Source: Gemmobacter lanyuensis | GTDB taxonomy: Bacteria > Pseudomonadota > Alphaproteobacteria > Rhodobacterales > Rhodobacteraceae | DNA: 64,000 nt | Assembly (NCBI RefSeq): GCF_014652355.1 | Contig: NZ_BMYQ01000006.1 | Location: forward strand, 1 to 64,000 | Direction: 5' to 3' | Part shown: one piece after another, positions 19,218-28,268 of the stretch | How the letters are laid out: each line of letters opens with the position of its first letter | Position numbering within the stretch: the stretch's first letter is position 1 | Made by a program: the position numbers and the translations under genes | Notes under the pieces: generated by a model | Told to the model about the DNA's origin: nothing | The model's database searches: none | Seen by the model: the letters and a program-made list of their open reading frames with translations, nothing else

Positions 19218-19413
19218 CCGGGCTGCGGCGGGGTTTGTGCAAGGCGGCTTGGCAGCGGGGCGGGGCGGGCGTATGTCAGGCCCACCGGTCGCAGCCTACC
19301 CGGTTAACAAAACAAGGACCCTGACCCCGATCTGCCCGCGCGGCGGCCCGCTTTGCGGGCCTCCGTCAGGGCGGTCGGCAGGCCCGGCTGCGCCCTTTGT
19401 GAAAGGACAGCGC

Positions 19414-19875
19414 ATGGAAACGATCTATAGCAATCTCAAGCAATTGGGCGGCAGGACCGTTCTGCCCGATTCCCCCGAAACCGCCGAGCTGGAGCGGGTG
19501 GAAAACTCGCAGAAGGGCGTGTCCTACTGTGTGCGCTTCACCGCGCCCGAGTTCACCTCGCTTTGCCCGATGACGGGCCAGCCCGATTTCGCGCATCTGG
19601 TGATCGATTATGTGCCGGGCGACTGGCTGGTCGAATCGAAATCGCTGAAGCTTTTCCTTGGCTCGTTCCGCAATCACGGTGCCTTCCATGAGGATTGCAC
19701 CGTGTCGATCGCCCGGCGGCTGGTGGATTTCCTTGCGCCGCAGTGGCTGCGGATCGGGGGGTATTGGTATCCGCGCGGGGGCATCCCGATCGACGTGTTC
19801 TGGCAAACCGGGGCCATGCCGCAGGGCGTCTGGATCCCCGATCAGGGGGTGCCGCCCTATCGCGGGCGCGGCTGA
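19414..19875 (+). CDS. queF: NADPH-dependent 7-cyano-7-deazaguanine reductase
   Basis: The 153-residue protein is a short, unimodular QueF. It reduces preQ0 to preQ1 in queuosine synthesis. The active-site Cys sits in [14 protein letters not shown], and the NADPH-binding [15 protein letters not shown] motif follows. ATG 19414 has AAAGGA 7 nt upstream; the open frame extends 74 codons upstream into noncoding leader. I looked for a preQ1 riboswitch in the 100 bp upstream and saw only a GGCCCGC-TTT-GCGGGCC hairpin near 19344-19360, without the preQ1-I sequence blocks. Confidence 0.95.
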   Translation: METIYSNLKQLGGRTVLPDSPETAELERVENSQKGVSYCVRFTAPEFTSLCPMTGQPDFAHLVIDYVPGDWLVESKSLKLFLGSFRNHGAFHEDCTVSIARRLVDFLAPQWLRIGGYWYPRGGIPIDVFWQTGAMPQGVWIPDQGVPPYRGRG

Positions 19876-19963
19876 GCCGGGGCCGAGGCTGGAACCGCGC
19901 GGCGGGTCTGGGTATTTGAGGATCAAAGGGGGCGCCGTGCCCCTCCAACGCGGACCCGCACCC

Positions 19964-21010
19964 ATGCCCGATTTCCTGCGCCTTGGCCTTTCCCTGTTCC
20001 TGGGGGCGGCGGGGGGCGGGGCGTTCCATGCCCTGTCCTTGCCCCTGCCCTGGATGCTGGGGGCGCTGTTTGCCACCATGGTTGCGGCGGTCGCGGGGGC
20101 GCCCATGCGCGCGCCGGTGCGGATTCGTCCGGCCACGGTGGCGGTGATCGGGGTCATGCTGGGCGCGCGTTTCAGCCCCGCGGTGCTGTCACAGGCCGGG
20201 GAATGGGTGCAGACCCTGCTGCTGCTGACCGGCTATATCTTTGCCGTCGGGCTGACGGTTGTGCCCTTTTACCGGTACGTCGGCCGCTTTGACTGGACCA
20301 CCGCCTATTTCGCCGGGATGCCCGGCGGCCTGACCGAGATGATCGAGATCGGCGAGGCCAAGGGCGCACGGGTTCAGCCCATCATCCTGGCCCATAGCCT
20401 GCGGATCGTTGTCACCATTGCCCTGATCGCCTTCTGGTTTCGGGTGGTGCAGGGACAGGCGGTGGGCGGGGCGCCTGCTCCGGCCGTGCAGTTGGGCTGG
20501 GTCGATGCGCTGCTTCTGCTGATCTGCGCGGTGGTGGGCAGCCTGCTGGGGCAGGCGCTGCGCTTTCCCGCGCCGACCTTTCTGGGGCCGCTCGCGCTGT
20601 CGGCGGCGCTGCATCTGACGAATGTCACCGCGGGGGCGCCGCCCGCGCTGCTGGTCAATGCGGCGCAGGTCATTCTGGGTACGGTGCTGGGCTGCCGCTT
20701 TCAGGGCATCCGCCTGCCCGAACTGGCGCGGGCGGGGCTTCTGAGCCTCGGGTCCACGGTGCTGACACTGGGTCTTGCGCTGGCAACGGGGCTTTTGATG
20801 CGGCAGGTGGCCGGGGTGGGTGTGGATCAGGCGCTGCTGGCGCTGGCCCCCGGCGGGCTGACCGAGATGGGCCTGATCGCGCTGGCCATCCATGCCGATG
20901 TGGCCTTTGTGGCGCTGCACCATGTGGTGCGTATCCTTTTTGTCATCGTAGCGGCGCCCACCGCCTTTACGCTGATCGGCGGCTGGCTGGCCGGGCGGCG
21001 CCGCGGCTGA
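19964..21010 (+). CDS. AbrB-family integral membrane protein
   Basis: A 348-residue hydrophobic protein with about 9-10 predicted membrane segments built as an internal duplication; AGMPGGLTEMIEIGEAKGA near residue 120 is echoed by ALAPGGLTEMGLIALAIHA near 300. This is the PF05145 family, named after E. coli AbrB and often mislabelled as a DNA-binding regulator; transport of a small acid is the usual guess. The ATG at 19964 lacks a good ribosome-binding site. GTG 19937, with AAAGGGGG just upstream, is a credible alternative adding nine residues. Function in this organism is unknown. Confidence 0.82.
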   Translation: MPDFLRLGLSLFLGAAGGGAFHALSLPLPWMLGALFATMVAAVAGAPMRAPVRIRPATVAVIGVMLGARFSPAVLSQAGEWVQTLLLLTGYIFAVGLTVVPFYRYVGRFDWTTAYFAGMPGGLTEMIEIGEAKGARVQPIILAHSLRIVVTIALIAFWFRVVQGQAVGGAPAPAVQLGWVDALLLLICAVVGSLLGQALRFPAPTFLGPLALSAALHLTNVTAGAPPALLVNAAQVILGTVLGCRFQGIRLPELARAGLLSLGSTVLTLGLALATGLLMRQVAGVGVDQALLALAPGGLTEMGLIALAIHADVAFVALHHVVRILFVIVAAPTAFTLIGGWLAGRRRG

Positions 21011-21109
21011 CCCGGCCCCTTGCCACCCCGCCCGAAATTTGTGCTGATTTCGGGCCACTTGCGCCTTGTGCCGATTGATTCCGCCGCAGGCAGGGCTTAC
21101 CCCTGTCTT

Positions 21110-21577
21110 ATGATCACGCAGAAGATGAAATATGCGCTGAAGGCCCTTCTGACCCTTGCGGACGAGGCCGCGCAACCGCAGCCGCAGGCCCTGACGATCG
21201 AAGAGATCGCCAAACGGTCGGGTGCGCCGAAACGGTTTCTGGAACATATCCTTCTGGAAATCCGCAATGCCGGGGTGATCGCCTCGACCCGCGGCCGATC
21301 GGGGGGATACAGCCTGATCAAGAACCCGCGCGATGTGTCGATTTCTGAAATGCTGCGGCTGATCGAAGGGCCGATCGCGCCCTTGCCCTGCCTCTCGCGC
21401 CGGTCCTACCAGCGCTGCGAGGATTGCACCGATGAGGCCACCTGCCGCATCCGCAAGGTCTTTGCCGAGGTGTTCTGGTCTTATCTGCTGATCATCGAAT
21501 CGCTGACCCTGGAAGATATGCTGCGCTCGTCCGAAGTGACGACGGCGGTGATGCAGGGCATGGCGGCCGAGGGATGA
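21110..21577 (+). CDS. Rrf2-family transcriptional regulator with cysteine cluster
   Basis: The 155-residue protein starts MITQKMKYALKALLTLAD, the usual Rrf2 opening, followed by the winged helix (IEEIAKRSGAPKRFLEHILLEIR). Four cysteines (CLSRRSYQRCEDCTDEATC, near residues 95-113) lie where IscR and NsrR carry Fe-S ligands, although the spacing is not that of IscR. It may sense redox state, iron or NO. Its stop overlaps the start of an FAD oxidoreductase (ATGA), so that gene is the likely target or partner. ATG 21110 is used because it begins the conserved domain. Confidence 0.85.
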   Translation: MITQKMKYALKALLTLADEAAQPQPQALTIEEIAKRSGAPKRFLEHILLEIRNAGVIASTRGRSGGYSLIKNPRDVSISEMLRLIEGPIAPLPCLSRRSYQRCEDCTDEATCRIRKVFAEVFWSYLLIIESLTLEDMLRSSEVTTAVMQGMAAEG

Positions 21578-22959
21578 CGCCGCGCCAGTTGGGCGGGGTG
21601 TCCTTCTGGTATGCGGACATCGGCCTGCCGGAACGTCGCCGCCCCGCACTGGCGGGGGATCAGACGGCTGATGTCGTCATCATCGGGGCGGGCTATACTG
21701 GGCTTTGGACGGCCTATTACCTGTGCAAGGCGCAGCCGGGCCTGTCGGTTCTGGTGCTGGAAAAGGAATTTGCGGGCTATGGCGCCTCGGGGCGGAATGG
21801 TGGCTGGCTGACGGGCGGCTTTGCCTGGAACCATGACCGCTATGCCCGAACCCACGGCCCACTGGCGGTGCGCGCCATGGTCGATGCCATGAATGGTACC
21901 GTCGCCGAGGTGCTGCATGTCGCCCGCCACGAACAGATCGACGCCGATATCCTGCCCACGGATGAGCTGATGGTGGCCACCGCGCCCGCCCAGCTTGCGC
22001 GGCTACAGGCCGAGGTTTCCCATCGCCGCAGCTGGGGCGAAGAGGGCCGCGTCCGCAGCATCACCGCCGCCGAGGTCGCCGCCCGCATCGCGATTCCGGG
22101 CGTGCTGGGGGGTATGATCGTCTCGGGCGTGGCGCGGGTGCAGCCGGCGAAACTGGTGCGCGGGCTGGCCCTCGCCGCCGAACGCGCGGGCGCCCGCATC
22201 CATGAGGGGACCGAGGTTCTGTCCTATGCCCCCGGAGAGGTGCGGACGACCCAAGGCACCGTGCGCGCGCCCGTGATCCTGCGCGCGACCGAGGGCTTCA
22301 CCGCCACCCTGCCGGGCCATCGGCGGGATTGGCTGCCGCTCAATTCCGCGCAGATCGTGACCGAACCCTTGCCCCCCGAGGTCTGGGACCGGATCGGTTG
22401 GCACGGGCATGAGATTCTGGGCGACTTCGCCAATGCCTATTGCTATTGCCAGCGCACGCGTGAAGGGCGGATCGCGGTGGGCGGGCGCGGGGTGCCGTAT
22501 CGCTTTGGCTCGGCCGTGGACCGATCAGGGGTGCCGGATGCCGAAACGCTGCGCCGCCTGACGGCGATCCTGCACCGTCATTTCCCCGCCGCGCGCGGGG
22601 CGCGGATCGACCATGGCTGGTGCGGGGTGCTGGGCGTGCCGCGCGACTGGTGCGCCACGGTGGGTTTTGACCCGGCCACGGGCCTTGGGCATGCGGGCGG
22701 CTATGTGGGGGTCGGGGTTTCGACCTCGAACCTTGCGGGGCGGACGCTGGCCGATCTGGCCCTGCGGCGCGATACGGCGCTGACGCGGCTGCCTTGGGTC
22801 AACCGTCCCGTCCGTCGGTGGGAGCCCGAGCCCCTGCGCTGGATTGGGGTCCATGCGCTTTATGCAGCGCTGAATGCGGGGGATCGGCGCGAAGCCCGGC
22901 TGGGCCTCGCGCGGACCTCGACGCTGGCGCGGGTGGCGGGCTGGCTGGCGGGGCGTTAG
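21574..22959 (+). CDS. FAD-dependent oxidoreductase (DAO family)
   Basis: The 461-residue flavoprotein has an N-terminal ~28-residue tail and then the FAD motif VVIIGAGYTGLWTAYYL (near residue 34), the GASGRNGGWLTGGFAW loop and the C-terminal GGYVGVGVSTSNLAGRTLADL. It resembles gamma-glutamylputrescine oxidase-like enzymes that oxidise amines or amino acids. Translationally coupled to the Rrf2 regulator upstream, an unusual pairing. Its end overlaps the convergent DUF1636 gene by 4 bp. Substrate unknown. Confidence 0.84.
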   Translation: MTPRQLGGVSFWYADIGLPERRRPALAGDQTADVVIIGAGYTGLWTAYYLCKAQPGLSVLVLEKEFAGYGASGRNGGWLTGGFAWNHDRYARTHGPLAVRAMVDAMNGTVAEVLHVARHEQIDADILPTDELMVATAPAQLARLQAEVSHRRSWGEEGRVRSITAAEVAARIAIPGVLGGMIVSGVARVQPAKLVRGLALAAERAGARIHEGTEVLSYAPGEVRTTQGTVRAPVILRATEGFTATLPGHRRDWLPLNSAQIVTEPLPPEVWDRIGWHGHEILGDFANAYCYCQRTREGRIAVGGRGVPYRFGSAVDRSGVPDAETLRRLTAILHRHFPAARGARIDHGWCGVLGVPRDWCATVGFDPATGLGHAGGYVGVGVSTSNLAGRTLADLALRRDTALTRLPWVNRPVRRWEPEPLRWIGVHALYAALNAGDRREARLGLARTSTLARVAGWLAGR

Positions 22960-23336
22960 CTGAGCGCGCCCGCACGGCTGACGATGGCGGCGGCGCTGCC
23001 GGGCACCTGTGCCTGACCCATGCCCTGCTCGGCCCGCCGGGCGCCGGCGACCAGATCTTCAAGATCTGCGCTGTCGGCCACATCGCCGAAGACCCAGGCC
23101 CCCTGCGCCGTGGCGCGCCAGGCGATCTGGCAGGGTCGGCTGCAGGCAGTGATTTGCGCCGTGCCCGAGATTTCGAATTCGGCGCCCGGACGGGCGCTGT
23201 CGATGGCGGCGGTCAGGCGCCCCATCAGCATCAGGCCGGGCAGGCAGGCCTGTCCCTGATGGCGGCAATCGATGCACAGGCGGATAGGGTGGGCCGAAAC
23301 GGCCATAGCGCGCAGGTCGCGCGGGAACTGGGTCAT
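22956..23336 (-). CDS. DUF1636 protein under cobalamin riboswitch control
   Basis: A 126-residue cysteine-containing protein of family DUF1636. The cysteines fall in CIDCRHQGQACLPG (near residues 22-35) and TACSRPCQIAW (near 65-75), spacing compatible with a thioredoxin-like 2Fe-2S or metal-binding fold. Biochemical function is not established; the family is known to co-occur with CobW GTPases and B12 genes. ATG 23336 is chosen over ATG 23339 because AGGAG is then 6 nt upstream. A cobalamin riboswitch lies about 50 nt upstream on the same strand and a CobW gene is divergent, consistent with a role in cobalt or B12 economy (inference). Confidence 0.82.
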   Translation of the reverse strand: MTQFPRDLRAMAVSAHPIRLCIDCRHQGQACLPGLMLMGRLTAAIDSARPGAEFEISGTAQITACSRPCQIAWRATAQGAWVFGDVADSADLEDLVAGARRAEQGMGQAQVPGSAAAIVSRAGALS

Positions 23337-23385
23337 CATCTTCTCCTTCCGGGGCACCCCGCCCGGATGTCAGGTTGATCGGACG

Positions 23386-23538
23386 ATGGCAGGTCTCCTG
23401 ACTTGCGGGTCGCGGCGTCCCTCCTCCTTCCCGGCGCGGGGCGCCAGTGGATTGCGGGGAACGCTCACCGCTTACAGTTGCGGGGGCAGTCACGGAATTG
23501 GCGCCTTGCGGCGCCGCACCGCGTTCCCTTTTCACCCG
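23386..23538 (-). ncRNA. Cobalamin riboswitch
   Basis: Read on the minus strand, the region contains the expected blocks in order: GGGAACGCGGTGCGG, GACTGCCCCCGCAACTGTAA with GCGGTGAGC, then CCACTGG (B12-box core), and GACCCGCAAGTCAGGAGACC at the 3' side. It leads into the DUF1636 gene 50 nt downstream. Adenosyl- or another cobalamin would switch that gene off. A TTGACC hexamer at 23590-23595 on the same strand may be the -35 of its promoter. Confidence 0.95.
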
Positions 23539-23712
23539 GCCTTGACGCCGGGCACCATCACCCCAAAGTTCGCGCAAAAGCGGGGCGCGGGTCAAGCCCG
23601 GCTGCGTCACGCGGCGGCCTGTGGGCGACATGTCGCAGTCTGGCCAAGCCCCGCCGCAAGCTGTAGTGTAGCCCACCACCCTAGCCCCACGACCCCAGCC
23701 GGAGCCGCGCCG

Positions 23713-24795
23713 ATGAAACCTGCCCCCCGTATCCCTGTCACCCTGATCACCGGCTATCTGGGTGCGGGCAAGACCACCTTGCTCAATGCGCTGCTGCGCG
23801 ACCCGGCGATGGGCAAGGCTGCCGTGCTGATCAATGAATTCGGTGACATCGGGCTGGATCACGACCTCATCGTCGAGACGACGGAAGAGATGGTACTGCT
23901 CGAGTCGGGCTGCATGTGCTGTGCGGTGCGCGGCGATCTGACCAAGGCGCTGACCGGGCTTCTGGCGCGGCGCAAGGCGGGGGCGGCGCAGTTTGACCGC
24001 GTGGTGATCGAAACCTCGGGTCTGGCCGATCCGGGGCCGATCCTGCACACGTTGCTGGTAGAAGAGGATCTGGCGAAGGGTTTTCGCATGGACGGGGTGG
24101 TGACGCTGGTCGATGCCGCCCATGGCGAGGCCACGCTGGACCGCGGGTTCGAGGCCGTGGCGCAGGTGGCCATGGCTGATCTGGTGGTTTTGACCAAGAC
24201 CGATCTGGTGCCTGCTGCAACGGTCGACTCGCTGCAGCGACGGCTGAAGGGCATCGCCCCCAACGCGCGGCAGATCACCGCCGATCACGGCACGGTGGCG
24301 TCGGGTGCGCTGTTCGGGCTGGGCATCCCGGCCGAGCTGTCCGAGGCCAGTGCGGCCGAGGCCTGGGTCAATGCCGCGCCTGCGCGCAAGCCCCTACCGG
24401 CGCTGACGGCCTTCGGGTCGCAGCACGGGTTGTTCGGCGCGGCCTTCACCCAGACCCAGCCCTGGGCCGCCCGGCATGATGACCGGATCCGCTCGGTTTC
24501 GGCGGTCATCGACCAGCCGATCCATCCGGGGCTGTTCAACATCTGGATCGATACGCTGATTCAGCTGCGCGGCCCCGATATCCTGCGCTTCAAGGCGCTG
24601 ATCTGGCTGGAGGGCGAGGAGGAGCCCTATGCCATCCATGGCGTGCAGCATGTCTTTGACCCGCCGGTCAAGCTGGCGCGCGCGCCCAAGGGTGACCGCA
24701 AGAGCCGCATCGTGATCATCGGGCGCGATCTGGCCGAGGGGGTGTTGGAAGAATCGCTCGCCTTTCTGAATAGTCCGGCCGAGACGCTGCGCTGA
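23713..24795 (+). CDS. CobW/COG0523 family metallochaperone GTPase
   Basis: The 360-residue G3E GTPase has the P-loop GYLGAGKTTLLNALL, the NEFGDIGLDH switch, the metal-binding CMCC motif near residue 75 and a TKTD guanine-specificity motif. The C-terminal CobW domain follows. COG0523 proteins deliver or sense zinc, cobalt or other metals. The divergent DUF1636 gene behind a cobalamin riboswitch suggests cobalt. ATG 23713 begins the conserved domain; the longer frame crosses the riboswitch. Followed by GC hairpins and copy B of a dispersed repeat. Confidence 0.88.
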   Translation: MKPAPRIPVTLITGYLGAGKTTLLNALLRDPAMGKAAVLINEFGDIGLDHDLIVETTEEMVLLESGCMCCAVRGDLTKALTGLLARRKAGAAQFDRVVIETSGLADPGPILHTLLVEEDLAKGFRMDGVVTLVDAAHGEATLDRGFEAVAQVAMADLVVLTKTDLVPAATVDSLQRRLKGIAPNARQITADHGTVASGALFGLGIPAELSEASAAEAWVNAAPARKPLPALTAFGSQHGLFGAAFTQTQPWAARHDDRIRSVSAVIDQPIHPGLFNIWIDTLIQLRGPDILRFKALIWLEGEEEPYAIHGVQHVFDPPVKLARAPKGDRKSRIVIIGRDLAEGVLEESLAFLNSPAETLR

Positions 24796-24835
24796 GGTCG
24801 CTGGGGGCTGTCTGCCCCCACGGCCCCTGCGGGGC

Positions 24836-24870
24836 CTTCCCCCGAGGATATTTCGGCCAAGATGAAAGGG
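24836..24870 (-). repeat. Dispersed extragenic repeat, copy B (inverted)
   Basis: On the minus strand this reads CCCTTTCATCTTGGCCGAAA then TATCCTCGGGGG, nearly identical to copy A at 6347-6381. It sits in the 118-bp gap between cobW and radC, next to two small GC hairpins. Both copies follow the 3' end of a gene. Confidence 0.6.
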
Positions 24871-24913
24871 CGCCGTTAAGCCCCTGTTTACCATTCGGGC
24901 GCAGCCTAGGGTC

Positions 24914-25696
24914 ATGCGCCAGAATCGATCACACCCCCCCAGTTTCGCCGAAGCGCCCCTGCCGCTGTTTCCTTCGCCTGCGGAGGAGGATGAGGCCGTC
25001 TTGCCCGTGCAGGCGGGGCGCCTGCCGTCCTATATCGCCGATCACCGCAAGCGGCTGAGGGCGCGGTTCATGGAGGGGGGGGCTGCGGCGATGCCGGATT
25101 ATGAATTGCTGGAGCTGGTGCTGTTTCGCGCCATTCCCAGGCAGGATGTGAAGCCGCTGGCCCGGCGCCTGCTGGATACATTTGGTGATTTCAACCGAGT
25201 GATCACAGCGCCTGTGGCGCGGCTGATGGCGCTGCACGGGGTGGGCGAGGCCGTGGTGCAGGAGCTGAAGATCGTCGAGGCCGCGGCGCAGCGGATGGCG
25301 CGGGCGCGGGTGATGCAGCGTCCGATCCTGTCCAGCTGGGATGCCTTGCTGGATTACTGCCACACCGCCATGGCGCATCGCGAGACCGAGCAGTTCCGCA
25401 TCCTGTTTCTGGACCGCAAGAATGTTCTGATCGCGGATGAGGAACAGGCACGTGGCACGGTGGACCATGTGCCGGTCTATCCGCGCGAGGTGGTGAAGCG
25501 GGCGCTGGAGCTGAATGCCTCGGCCTTTATCCTGGTGCATAACCACCCGTCAGGTGACCCGACGCCTTCGGAGGCCGATATCGCAATGACCCATCAGATC
25601 CAGACCGCGGCCGAGGCCTTGGGGATCACCTTGCACGACCATCTTATCATCGGAAAGGAGCGTGAGCTGAGTTTCAGGGCATATCGCTATCTATAG
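24914..25696 (+). CDS. radC: RadC family JAMM/MPN-domain protein
   Basis: The 260-residue protein has an N-terminal helix-hairpin-helix region ([16 protein letters not shown]) and a C-terminal JAB1/MPN metalloprotease-like domain with the zinc motif [14 protein letters not shown]. The first ~35 residues are Pro-rich and poorly conserved. RadC was once linked to repair, but its biochemical role is unresolved. The gene converges on the SBP-OmpA gene and their coding ends overlap by 23 bp. Confidence 0.93.
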   Translation: MRQNRSHPPSFAEAPLPLFPSPAEEDEAVLPVQAGRLPSYIADHRKRLRARFMEGGAAAMPDYELLELVLFRAIPRQDVKPLARRLLDTFGDFNRVITAPVARLMALHGVGEAVVQELKIVEAAAQRMARARVMQRPILSSWDALLDYCHTAMAHRETEQFRILFLDRKNVLIADEEQARGTVDHVPVYPREVVKRALELNASAFILVHNHPSGDPTPSEADIAMTHQIQTAAEALGITLHDHLIIGKERELSFRAYRYL

Positions 25697-27194
25697 CGCC
25701 TTGCGGGCGCAGCCACAGTTCCACCCGCCGGTTGGCGCGACGTCCGGCGGCGGTGGTGTCGCAGGCCATGGGCAGCGCCTCGCCAAAGGCCATGACGCGG
25801 GGCATGGTCTGATCCTCGGGCAGGTCGGGCAGGGCGGCGGCGAGGGCGGTGGCCACGCCGATGGCGCGGCTTTCCGAAAGCTGCAGATTGGCGGTCGGAT
25901 CGCCCGAACCATCCGAGAAGCCTGCGAGGATGACCTCTTGCCCCTTGAAGGCATCCACCGCCAGCAGCTGCGCGAGGAGGGTCAGGTTTTCCTGCGACCG
26001 GGCGTCCAGTGTGCTGGAACCATCTTCGAAGCGGAAGGTCAGGGAGGATCGGCTGGCGCCCGTCATCACTTCGGCAAGGCGCTTGAGATCTTCCAGCGGC
26101 ACGTCCTTGCCTGCGCCCTTGATCGCGTTCAACAGGCGCAGGCCATCGGCTGTCAGCGGCACGGTTTCTGGGGCCTGATCGACAAAGCCTGCGGCGGCCA
26201 CGGCGGTCTGCGCGGCGGGGTGGTCGAGAAACTCCAGAAACTCGCGCGCGAAGAGCGGGAGGCGGCGGCGCGGGGTCAGCAGCTGCACTGGCAGGGTCAG
26301 CGGGTAATCCTCGGCCTTGACCGAGGCGCGGTCGGGCAGCAGCGGGAAATCGCAGCTGTCGGTCAGGGGCAGGGTGCGGGCCGTGCCGCGGGCGGATTGG
26401 CCCGTCACGGCGAGCGCCCAGGGGTCGCGCGCCACGGCCTCGGCCAGATCGGCGGCGGTGTCATGTTCCACCAGCGCGAGGATATCGCGGCCAAGCCGTT
26501 TTGCCAGCGCCTCTTGCAACGAGGTGTCGCGGCGCAGGGCATGCAGGGCAATGGGCATGTCGGGGCCGCCCAGCTCTTTCCAGTTTCGCAGCTTGCCCGA
26601 GAGGGCCGCCGCCAGATCGGGGGTCGAGATGCGCGGATGCAGGTTATCCTGCGAGACGATGGGGACCAGTGCATCCAGCGCCATGGCCCGGCTGCCGAAC
26701 CCCTTGTCCGCCGTCAGCGACACGGCCAGATCGGCGCGGCCATCCAGCAGGGCGCTGCGGGCGTCCTCGGGCGGGGCGGGCAGGAATGAGATCTTGGCCA
26801 GCGCCTGACCTGTGCCGGGATCGGTGATTTCGGTCACGAAACCCGCATCTTGCGGTCGGGTTTCGATCTTTAGCCCGCGGGTGGCGGCATAGGCGGCGAA
26901 CAGGCCGGGCAGCAGGCGGTTGCCCTGTTCCCCGGCGCCGGTGATGCGCAGTACGGCCAGCGTTGCGGTCAGATCTGGGCAGCCGGGGCCATCACAGATG
27001 ACGCCTTCGCCGTCGATGGTCAGTGGGCCATAGCGGCTGTCCACCCGGTAGAATTCGCCATCATAGCTGAGCAGCGCCCCGTCGATCGACAAAGACCCGT
27101 CGCGCGCCGTCAGGGTCACATCCTGTGCCGCGACGCTGCCGCCCCAAAATGAGAACGCGGCGAAAACCGCCGCGCACCAGATCTTCCCGCGCAT
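25674..27194 (-). CDS. Exported PstS-like binding protein fused to an OmpA-type domain
   Basis: The 506-residue chimera has a signal peptide ([16 protein letters not shown] ... SVAAQ). A phosphate-binding-protein-like periplasmic domain spans about residues 70-340 ([31 protein letters not shown]). A C-terminal OmpA/MotB peptidoglycan-binding domain follows at about 380-500 ([32 protein letters not shown]). The architecture implies a ligand-binding sensor or scaffold tethered to peptidoglycan rather than an ABC importer component; no pst genes are nearby. Start 27194 gives a proper signal peptide. The upstream envelope gene is co-directional 25 bp away. Confidence 0.8.
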   Translation of the reverse strand: MRGKIWCAAVFAAFSFWGGSVAAQDVTLTARDGSLSIDGALLSYDGEFYRVDSRYGPLTIDGEGVICDGPGCPDLTATLAVLRITGAGEQGNRLLPGLFAAYAATRGLKIETRPQDAGFVTEITDPGTGQALAKISFLPAPPEDARSALLDGRADLAVSLTADKGFGSRAMALDALVPIVSQDNLHPRISTPDLAAALSGKLRNWKELGGPDMPIALHALRRDTSLQEALAKRLGRDILALVEHDTAADLAEAVARDPWALAVTGQSARGTARTLPLTDSCDFPLLPDRASVKAEDYPLTLPVQLLTPRRRLPLFAREFLEFLDHPAAQTAVAAAGFVDQAPETVPLTADGLRLLNAIKGAGKDVPLEDLKRLAEVMTGASRSSLTFRFEDGSSTLDARSQENLTLLAQLLAVDAFKGQEVILAGFSDGSGDPTANLQLSESRAIGVATALAAALPDLPEDQTMPRVMAFGEALPMACDTTAAGRRANRRVELWLRPQGAIDSDMP

Positions 27195-27219
27195 TCGAAC
27201 CCTGCAAATTGGCTGGTCG

Positions 27220-28143
27220 TTACCTAGCAGCAAGTTTCATCGCGGGCACGATGTTTTTCAACACCACGATATCGCCGGTCGCGGCGCATTCGGGCATGGC
27301 GAGCGTCAGTTCGTTGATCGCGACCTGCCCGCCGATGGCGCTGATGGTTTCGCCCAGCAGTTCATGGCCGCAGGTGTCTTCGGTGACGGCGGCCTCGACC
27401 ACGACCTCGGCGCCGCCATTGGCGGGGAAGGTGTAGATTTCCGCCAGCATCGGCAGATCGACTGAGGCGTCGCCGATCAGCGACAGGAAGCCGGACTGCG
27501 CCTTCATCCCCGGCGCGGGGCGTTGCGGCGCCGCGGCCGAAACATGGCCGGGCTGACCGTAATCCGCCCCGTTTTCAAAGGCATGCACCTGAAAGGCATC
27601 AGCATCGAGCCATTGCACCCCGAACCGCTGTACGGCGGCGGCGTCGGGCATGTCGATGGCGGCGCTGATTTTTTCGCCATCCGGGAAGGCAAGCTCGACT
27701 TTGGCCTTTACCTCAAGCGCGGGCAGGTCGATGAACAGGGCACCATTCGCGGTGGTGCGCGCCGTCACCGCAAGCCCCGCATGTTTCAGAACGACCCGCT
27801 GATCGGCCCGGCAGGGCGCTGACAGGGTGATTCCGATCATCGCATTTTCATCGGCCATGAGCTCCAGCTGCTCAGGGCAGGCGGATGCCGTGCTTGCGGG
27901 CGCCACCGAGGTGGCCGGTGCTGTTGCAGCAGGTTTGGCATCGGTCGGCAGACTGGCAGCAGGCAGGGCAGAGGGGGCCGGAAGGTCGGCCTCTGCGGCA
28001 AGCTGTTCGATCTTGATGGGTTGCGGCTGCGCCTTGCCTGCAATGGCCGCGGGGCCTGCCGAGCGGGACTGCACGAAATGACCTGCGCCCAATCCGACGG
28101 CGACAAGCGTAATGGCAAGGGCGAGGCGGCGTTGCAGGTTCAT
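27220..28143 (-). CDS. Membrane-anchored periplasmic protein, unknown function
   Basis: A 307-residue protein I do not recognise by function. Residues 1-25 form one membrane segment or uncleaved signal (RRLALAITLVAVGLGAGHF). Residues 30-90 are an Ala/Pro/Ser-rich linker, and the rest is a beta-rich domain with four Cys (CPEQLEL, SAPCRAD, EDTCGHE, MPECAAT) that could form two disulfides. Co-directional with the SBP-OmpA gene 25 bp downstream, suggesting one operon and a joint envelope role. Start 28143 chosen over 28152 as the first codon of the hydrophobic segment. Confidence 0.75.
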   Translation of the reverse strand: MNLQRRLALAITLVAVGLGAGHFVQSRSAGPAAIAGKAQPQPIKIEQLAAEADLPAPSALPAASLPTDAKPAATAPATSVAPASTASACPEQLELMADENAMIGITLSAPCRADQRVVLKHAGLAVTARTTANGALFIDLPALEVKAKVELAFPDGEKISAAIDMPDAAAVQRFGVQWLDADAFQVHAFENGADYGQPGHVSAAAPQRPAPGMKAQSGFLSLIGDASVDLPMLAEIYTFPANGGAEVVVEAAVTEDTCGHELLGETISAIGGQVAINELTLAMPECAATGDIVVLKNIVPAMKLAAR

Positions 28144-28230
28144 CAGGACCACTCCACATCAATCAATGCGTGAGGGTTATCGGCAGATTCGGGCCAATCG
28201 GTGGCGAAAACGCGGAATGTTTCCAGCGTT

Positions 28231-28262
28231 GCAAAGACCTGCGGGGGCCGAAGCCCCCGCAG
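28231..28262 (-). terminator. Intrinsic terminator of secA
   Basis: CTGCGGGGGC (28239-28248), CGAA loop and GCCCCCGCAG (28253-28262) form a perfect 10-bp stem six bases after the secA stop. On the minus strand it is followed by GTCTTTGC, a weak U-tract. Confidence 0.75.
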
Positions 28263-28268
28263 CGCGGA

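Noticed and set aside
19310-19413. Possible preQ1 riboswitch before queF
   Set aside because: Only a GC hairpin is seen; the preQ1-I and preQ1-II sequence blocks are absent.
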